Of a stretch of 64,000 nt of DNA, positions 59,839 through 64,000 are shown in pieces. Each line of letters begins with the position of its first letter. The stretch's first letter is position 1. Under the pieces are notes generated by a model that saw only the letters and a program-made list of their open reading frames with translations, was not told where the DNA came from and ran no database searches. The position numbers were made by a program, and so were the translations under genes. Source of the DNA: Coprobacillus cateniformis (GTDB lineage: Bacteria > Bacillota_I > Bacilli_A > Erysipelotrichales > Coprobacillaceae); the NCBI RefSeq assembly GCF_009767585.1, contig NZ_WSNW01000001.1:2564041-2628040 (forward strand), written 5' to 3'.

Positions 59839-59997
59839 AAAAAATGTATGAACTAATTATTAGGTTCTTACTCGATATTGGGTAAATGAAAACAAGGAAG
59901 TTTTAAAATCATTGAATTTATCAATGAAATTAATTCTTCCCTTTTTATTTACATCCTAAAGTAAGAAAGAACCTAATTATTAGTTCATACATTTTTT
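59839..59997. repeat. 159-nt near-palindrome with 31-bp perfect inverted repeats
   Basis: Outer arms 59839-59869 and 59967-59997 are exact reverse complements. Inner arms GTAAATGAAAA...GGAAG and CTTCC...TTATTTAC, and a core TCATTGA/TCAATGA, extend the pairing nearly throughout. It lies between convergent genes. It could be a MITE, a bidirectional terminator or a structured RNA. Confidence 0.85.
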
Positions 59998-60464
59998 TTA
60001 CTTATAAATTTGATAGAAAATCCCATTTTTATAGGTGTAAACCCTTTTATAAAATTTATATCCAAATCATTTTCATTATATGTAATAACAAATTCTTTTA
60101 TGTTATTAAAACCACTTTGTTGTACTCTACATATAGCAAAATACATAGGTTCATTAATAAAAATTTCAGCCCACGAATCTCTATTTAATGGTAAAGTATA
60201 CTGCTTTCTGAACATTTTCCAATGTTCATTTTTTATATGCGACCATGAATCGACAACTGTAAAAGTATTTCTGGAGCGTTTTTTATATGCGTACCCATCA
60301 AATGTCATTATCTTATTTCTAAATGGATCAGGAACATTAGGATTGATGACTATTGTATAATTGTTAGCACTTAACTCTGCAAGATAATGTAATGATATTT
60401 GAGGCTTTTCATATTTTTTTGGTGGATTTATTTTTGAATATATAGAAAAACCCTTGATATACAA
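59985..60464 (-). CDS. Hypothetical island protein, possibly 5' truncated or partial
   Basis: A 159-aa open frame starting at a TTG inside the new tRNA terminator, rich in Asn/Tyr/aromatics (NNYTIVINPNVPDPF, TLPLNRDSWAEIFINEPMYF). There is no ribosome binding site and no ATG before residue 52. The 3' end, KKNV and stop, is encoded by the palindrome at 59839-59997, so the natural C-terminus was probably lost. The family is not recognised. Confidence 0.4.
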   Translation of the reverse strand: MYIKGFSIYSKINPPKKYEKPQISLHYLAELSANNYTIVINPNVPDPFRNKIMTFDGYAYKKRSRNTFTVVDSWSHIKNEHWKMFRKQYTLPLNRDSWAEIFINEPMYFAICRVQQSGFNNIKEFVITYNENDLDINFIKGFTPIKMGFSIKFISKKNV

Positions 60465-60472
60465 GGGTTTTG
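60447..60472 (-). terminator. Terminator supplied to tRNA-His by the island
   Basis: AACCCTTG and CAAGGGTT pair around ATATA with a T-run on the minus strand, 10 nt downstream of the tRNA. It functionally replaces the original hairpin now at 56562. Confidence 0.75.
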
Positions 60473-60481
60473 TTAGTTATA

Positions 60482-60558
60482 TGGGGCGGTCGATGGGAAT
60501 CGAACCCACGAATGCCAGAGCCACAATCTGGTGTGTTAACCACTTCACCACGACCGCC
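60482..60558 (-). tRNA. tRNA-His (GTG)
   Basis: A complete 77-nt tRNA read leftward: acceptor stem with the extra G(-1) opposite C73, D-arm GTGGTGAAGTGG, anticodon loop TTGTGGC (GTG reads His codons), T-arm GGGTTCGATTCCC and an encoded CCA. The G(-1) and GTG anticodon identify His. The 3' end overlaps the 24-bp island repeat, which restores the tRNA after integration. Confidence 0.95.
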
Positions 60559-60673
60559 ATATCTACCTCAATTAGGCAAATATGATTATATAAGATTTCA
60601 AACATTTTGTAAAGTTATTTTTTAAAAAAGTTGTAGAAACAAAAAAACTATAGGATTGTCTTTCCTATAATTC

Positions 60674-60955
60674 TTAGAAATGATGTTTCACACGGTCTCT
60701 TTCTTCTGCTGCTTTTGCATCATTAAAACGCTCTAATGTTCCTACTAAATATCCAGTAATTCTACGAATTCTTTCAATTGGCTGTGGTTTGAGATGATAA
60801 TTCATATCAACATAATCACCATCTATTGTTAGTGTGAGACTGACTAAAGTTTCATCTTTATATTTTTCTTTTACATATTGAATATAATTCTTGATTTCTC
60901 GATCATCCATTTCACCATTAAGAACTTTGATATCAACATTATCTATTCTTTTCAT
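60674..60955 (-). CDS. Small NrdD C-terminus-like protein
   Basis: A 93-aa protein whose end (ERIRRITGYLVGTLERFNDA then EERDRVKHHF) matches the tail of anaerobic ribonucleotide reductase NrdD proteins. The N-terminal part is a compact beta domain (MKRIDNVDIKVLNGEM). It lacks the Cys residues and glycyl-radical site of full NrdD. The start at 60955 is favoured by GGTGATGATA upstream, though two earlier Met are possible. It probably supports or mimics reductase subunits; no nrd genes are in the window. Confidence 0.6.
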   Translation of the reverse strand: MKRIDNVDIKVLNGEMDDREIKNYIQYVKEKYKDETLVSLTLTIDGDYVDMNYHLKPQPIERIRRITGYLVGTLERFNDAKAAEERDRVKHHF

Positions 60956-61103
60956 TATCATCACCATCCTTATCTCTATTATATCGCAATGAGATAATAT
61001 AACAATAAGAATGCTGGTTATTTTATCCAAATGAGAAAATATTTCCCAAATCGTGTCAAATTATGTTAAAATATGTATATAAATATTTGAGAGGGGAAAT
61101 ACA

Positions 61104-62027
61104 ATGAAAAAAATATTAAAAGTATTAACTATGGCTTTAATGGTATTTGTTCTGACTGGGTGTATGAAACTCAGCATTAATGTTGAAGTTAAAGCTGATA
61201 AGACAATGGCAATGGGTATGGAAATCTTAGCTGAGGAATCAATGTTTAAAAGTGCTGGAATGTCTGCTGATGATTATGTTAAACAAATGGAAGATCAAAT
61301 TAAATCTTCTGAAGGTATGGAGGATGCCAAGACAACTCCAATTGAAAAAACAATAGATGGTTCTAAATGGGTTGGTGTTTCTGTACAAGGAACAGCATCT
61401 GCTGATGCATCTGTTAGAATTATTGATAAAGAAGTTAATGGTAAAGATGGAATTGAATTAACTTTACCTATGGATGATTTTAGTGATCAAATGGATATGA
61501 GTCAATTAACTTCATATGGATATTCAGTTGAACAAATGAAGAAATTAGGAATGGAAATGAATGTTGTTATTAAAATGCCAGGAAAAGCAACATCAAATGT
61601 TGGAACTGTAGATGGAAATACTGTAACTGTTGATTTATTAGATATGATGGCAACTGGCAAATCTAATGATATTATTGTATCATCTGAATTATCAGGTGGT
61701 GGAATGGATATGAGCATGATTTTCATTATTGTAGGTGTTGCAGCAATTGCTGGAGTTGTTGCATTTATGTTAATGAAGAAAAAGAAAGAAAATCATGAAG
61801 AGGTTTATGATGGGTCACCAATTTCTAAAGCCACTGAAGAAAAAGTGGTTACAGAAGCACCAGTAGTAGAATCAGATGTTGAAGAAAAGATAGAAGCACC
61901 TACTGAAGTTGTTAATGAAGAAAAAGTAGAAGTTGTAACTGAACCAAAAGCATATTGTCCAAATTGTGGAACACCAGTTGGAAGTGAAGAAACTTGTCCA
62001 AATTGTGGTTTTACTTTAAAGAAATAA
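61104..62027 (+). CDS. LppM-type lipoprotein with membrane helix and zinc ribbon
   Basis: A 307-aa protein: signal peptide with lipobox VLTGC (about 16-20), an LppM/DUF3153-like domain (MKLSINVEVKADKTMAMGM), a membrane helix at about 207-226 (MIFIIVGVAAIAGVVAFML), a Glu/Val-rich linker and a C-terminal zinc ribbon (CPNCGTPVGSEETCPNCGF). The ribbon is cytoplasmic by topology. GAGAGGGGAAATACA precedes the ATG. Function is unknown. Confidence 0.75.
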   Translation: MKKILKVLTMALMVFVLTGCMKLSINVEVKADKTMAMGMEILAEESMFKSAGMSADDYVKQMEDQIKSSEGMEDAKTTPIEKTIDGSKWVGVSVQGTASADASVRIIDKEVNGKDGIELTLPMDDFSDQMDMSQLTSYGYSVEQMKKLGMEMNVVIKMPGKATSNVGTVDGNTVTVDLLDMMATGKSNDIIVSSELSGGGMDMSMIFIIVGVAAIAGVVAFMLMKKKKENHEEVYDGSPISKATEEKVVTEAPVVESDVEEKIEAPTEVVNEEKVEVVTEPKAYCPNCGTPVGSEETCPNCGFTLKK

Positions 62028-62056
62028 CGGTTAAGAATTCTTAACCGTTTTTTGTT
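62027..62056 (+). terminator. Terminator after the LppM-type gene
   Basis: AACGGTTAAGAA and TTCTTAACCGTT form a 12-bp stem followed by T6. Nothing coding is seen in the remaining spacer to 62242. Confidence 0.9.
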
Positions 62057-62242
62057 AATATAAATGATAGTGTAAAATCATAAAAACAAGTGTAATAAGG
62101 AGAATAGAGAATAGTTGATTTATTCTCTTGAACATATATTTCATAAAGTCACCTTTCTTATTATGTTATGCAAACTGTTTAAAAAAGTCTTTTCATCGTA
62201 ATAAAAAAATGTTAATATATCAAATAAAGATGAGGTGATACT

Positions 62243-63085
62243 ATGCTTAAATTCACAAAAATGGAAGGAATAGGAAATGATTATATTTATATTGATGGCA
62301 TTCATCAGGATGTTCCTATGAACCCTCATTTTATTACAAAGATAAGTGATCGTCATTTTGGTATTGGAAGTGATGGTGTTATTGTTATACAAGAATCAGA
62401 AATCTGTGATTTTAAGATGCGAATGTTTAATTTAGATGGTAGTGAAGGAAAAATGTGTGGTAATGGTATTCGTTGTTTTGCTAAATTCGTTTATGACCAT
62501 CAATTAACCAAGAAAACTTATTTGGAGATAGAGACATTGGGTGGTATTAAGAAAGTATGGTTAATAATTGACAATAATAAGGTTCAATATGTCAGAGTCA
62601 ATATGGGTCAGCCTATCTTAAAATCAAAAGAAATTCCTTGTCTATTTGATAAGGAAGAAATGATCAATGAACCAATTGAAGTAGATGGTCAAGTATATTA
62701 TCTCACATCTTTATCAATGGGAAATCCACATACAGTAATATATATGAATCATTTAGATTTTAATATCCAAGAACTTGGAATAAAATTTGAAAAACACATA
62801 CTTTTCCCTGAATCGGTTAATACTGAATTTGTTGAGGTTGTTAATCGTCAATATCTTAAGATGCGTGTTTGGGAAAGAGGTAGTGGTGAAACAATGGCTT
62901 GTGGGACAGGAGCTTGTGCTGTGATGTATGCAAGTTATATAAATGGTTTGTGTGATAACCATGTTCAAGTTGAACTCTTAGGTGGGATTCTTGATATTAG
63001 TTATGAAAATGGAGAGATTTGGATGAGTGGACCGGCCACAACAGTTTTTGAAGGAATTATTCAAGAGGAGGTATTTAATGTATAA
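62243..63085 (+). CDS. dapF: Diaminopimelate epimerase
   Basis: A 280-aa cofactor-free epimerase converting LL- to meso-diaminopimelate for peptidoglycan and lysine. The two catalytic Cys are in MCGNGIRCFAKFVYDH and ETMACGTGACAVMY, and the start TKMEGIGNDYIYID is typical. GATGAGGTGATACT precedes the ATG. It is the first gene of the dap operon in the window and overlaps the start of dapH by 8 nt. Confidence 0.93.
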   Translation: MLKFTKMEGIGNDYIYIDGIHQDVPMNPHFITKISDRHFGIGSDGVIVIQESEICDFKMRMFNLDGSEGKMCGNGIRCFAKFVYDHQLTKKTYLEIETLGGIKKVWLIIDNNKVQYVRVNMGQPILKSKEIPCLFDKEEMINEPIEVDGQVYYLTSLSMGNPHTVIYMNHLDFNIQELGIKFEKHILFPESVNTEFVEVVNRQYLKMRVWERGSGETMACGTGACAVMYASYINGLCDNHVQVELLGGILDISYENGEIWMSGPATTVFEGIIQEEVFNV

Positions 63086-63782
63086 TACAGCAGAAGAAAT
63101 CATTCAATATATTGGAAATGCTAAAAAGCATACACCCGTTAAAGTTTATGTGAAAGGGAAAAATTTACCAGAAAGTGATGAATTTCATATCTTTGGAGAT
63201 GGTTCTAGTCTTATTCTTATTGGTGATATAGAACCTATCCAAATATATTTAGAAAAAAATAAAGCGAGAATACAAGATACATATTGGGAACATGATCGTA
63301 GAAATAGTGCCATTCCAATGCTTGATATAACACATATTAATGCGCGTATAGAGCCAGGAGCAATAATTAGGGATCATGTGACAATTGAGAATAATGCTGT
63401 TATAATGATGGGAGCAATTCTTAATATAGGTGTTAAAATTGGTGAATCAACGATGATTGACATGGGAGCTGTTTTAGGTGGTCGTGTGGAAGTTGGAAAA
63501 CGATGCCACGTAGGAGCAGGAGCAGTCTTAGCTGGTGTTATTGAACCACCGAGTGCATCTCCAGTTATTTTAGAAGATGATGTTCTTATTGGAGCAAATG
63601 CAGTTGTTGTAGAAGGGGTCCGTATTGGCAAAGGTGCAGTTGTAGGAGCAGGAAGTATTGTTTTGAATGATGTTCCTGCTGGTGCAGTGGTTGCTGGGAA
63701 TCCGGCTAGAGTGATTAAAGCAGAAAAAACAAAAGAGACAAAAGAAAAAACACAATTAATAGATGATTTAAGAAAAATCTAA
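63078..63782 (+). CDS. dapH: Tetrahydrodipicolinate N-acetyltransferase
   Basis: A 234-aa left-handed beta-helix acetyltransferase. Family landmarks are an N-terminal AEEIIQYIGNAKKHTPVKVY, IPMLDITHINARIEPGAII and hexapeptides through AGAVLAGVIEPPSASPVILED and GANAVVVEGVRIG. It acetylates tetrahydrodipicolinate, the acetylase branch of lysine synthesis. The start at 63078 follows AGAGGAGGTATTTA. Confidence 0.92.
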   Translation: MYNTAEEIIQYIGNAKKHTPVKVYVKGKNLPESDEFHIFGDGSSLILIGDIEPIQIYLEKNKARIQDTYWEHDRRNSAIPMLDITHINARIEPGAIIRDHVTIENNAVIMMGAILNIGVKIGESTMIDMGAVLGGRVEVGKRCHVGAGAVLAGVIEPPSASPVILEDDVLIGANAVVVEGVRIGKGAVVGAGSIVLNDVPAGAVVAGNPARVIKAEKTKETKEKTQLIDDLRKI

Positions 63783-63792
63783 GGTGATACAT

Positions 63793-64000
63793 ATGGAACA
63801 ACTCAAAAAATGGAGAAGAGATTTACATCAGATACCTGAACTAGGATTACAGGAATTTCAAACTGCCACCTATATTCGTCGTGAATTAGAAAAAATGGGT
63901 TATCAATGGGAAGCAGTTGTAGAAACTGGAACAATTGTTTATATTGATTATCATCAATCCACAACAATAGCTTTTCGTAGTGATATTGATGCTTTGGCAA
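63793..64000 (+). CDS. N-acetyldiaminopimelate deacetylase (M20), 5' part
   Basis: The first 69 codons (MEQLKKWRRDLHQIPELGL, then FRSDIDALA with the metal Asp beginning) match M20D amidohydrolases. After dapF and dapH the expected activity is removal of the acetyl group from N-acetyl-LL-DAP. TAAGGTGATACAT precedes the ATG, 10 nt after dapH. It continues beyond the window. Confidence 0.85.
   Translation, partial: MEQLKKWRRDLHQIPELGLQEFQTATYIRRELEKMGYQWEAVVETGTIVYIDYHQSTTIAFRSDIDALA

Larger units (their letters stand above)
56589..60475. mobile_element. tRNA-His genomic island, 3.9 kb, no integrase
   Basis: The segment lies between two 24-bp direct copies of the tRNA-His 3' end, the standard footprint of site-specific integration at a tRNA gene. 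Contents are three secreted or membrane protein genes on one strand, PadR plus two genes on the other, an orphan gene and a long palindrome. No recombinase is present, so it either lost it or was mobilised in trans. The 56613-56952 part has no clear gene. Confidence 0.75.

Overview
The window is low-GC DNA with dense operons, strong AGGAGG-type ribosome binding sites, ordinary TAA/TAG/TGA stops, PTS systems with PRD regulators, and collagen-like (GXT) spore-surface-type proteins. This fits a gut Firmicute, probably an Erysipelotrichia/Coprobacillaceae-like organism. That placement is inferred from gene content and base composition only; no ribosomal RNA is present.

Layout. (1) 1-8643 is a mobile-element graveyard. 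It holds the end of one IS256-family element at the left edge, two copies of an internally deleted IS3-family element, a decayed third IS3 relative, a scrap of group II intron reverse transcriptase, an M20 peptidase gene, a shattered LevR/PRD-type regulator, the remains of an integrative element with a tyrosine recombinase, and a complete IS256-family element. The complete IS256 has split the terminator of a small transcript and made a perfect 8-bp target duplication. (2) 8969-18763, mostly minus strand: a diguanylate cyclase plus EAL phosphodiesterase pair, then DUF1349, sugar O-acetyltransferase and HAD phosphatase genes with a divergent AraC regulator, then a subtilisin-like protease and a DUF885 lipoprotein. 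(3) 18927-24646, plus strand: YitT membrane protein, Mrp/ApbC ATPase, a candidate small RNA, a DUF1307-like lipoprotein, and an SPFH/zinc-ribbon/membrane-protein trio.

(4) 24672-49458 is the metabolic core. A LicR-type PRD activator diverges from a cellobiose-family EIIC gene. These are followed by ManA, four GH1 enzymes that all carry the S...K-R-Y phosphate-binding signature of 6-phospho-beta-glycosidases, two DeoC aldolases, an Rpe-type epimerase, a lone EIIB, an RpiB/LacAB isomerase, a DUF7916-like barrel protein, a Gfo/Idh/MocA oxidoreductase and a VOC protein, with a LacI regulator in the middle. A second PTS locus (EIIA-Glc, LicT antiterminator, EIIBC) carries two RAT/terminator leaders and ends in an Fe-S flavoprotein of the old-yellow-enzyme/enoate reductase family. 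The shared logic appears to be uptake and phosphorylation of beta-glycosides, hydrolysis of the 6-phospho-glycosides, and further processing of unusual sugar phosphates and possibly unsaturated aglycones. Two types of palindromic operator recur across the core.

(5) 50097-56455: two Gfo/Idh/MocA oxidoreductases, two collagen-like exosporium-type proteins and a GT2 glycosyltransferase. (6) 56589-60475: a 3.9-kb island inserted at the 3' end of tRNA-His and bounded by a 24-bp direct repeat of the tRNA end. It encodes two paralogous secreted proteins, a 59-aa membrane protein, a PadR regulator with two partners, and a 159-nt near-palindrome. It has no integrase. (7) 60482-64000: tRNA-His, a small NrdD-tail-like protein, an LppM-type lipoprotein with a zinc ribbon, and the start of a lysine/diaminopimelate operon of the acetylase type (dapF, dapH, deacetylase).
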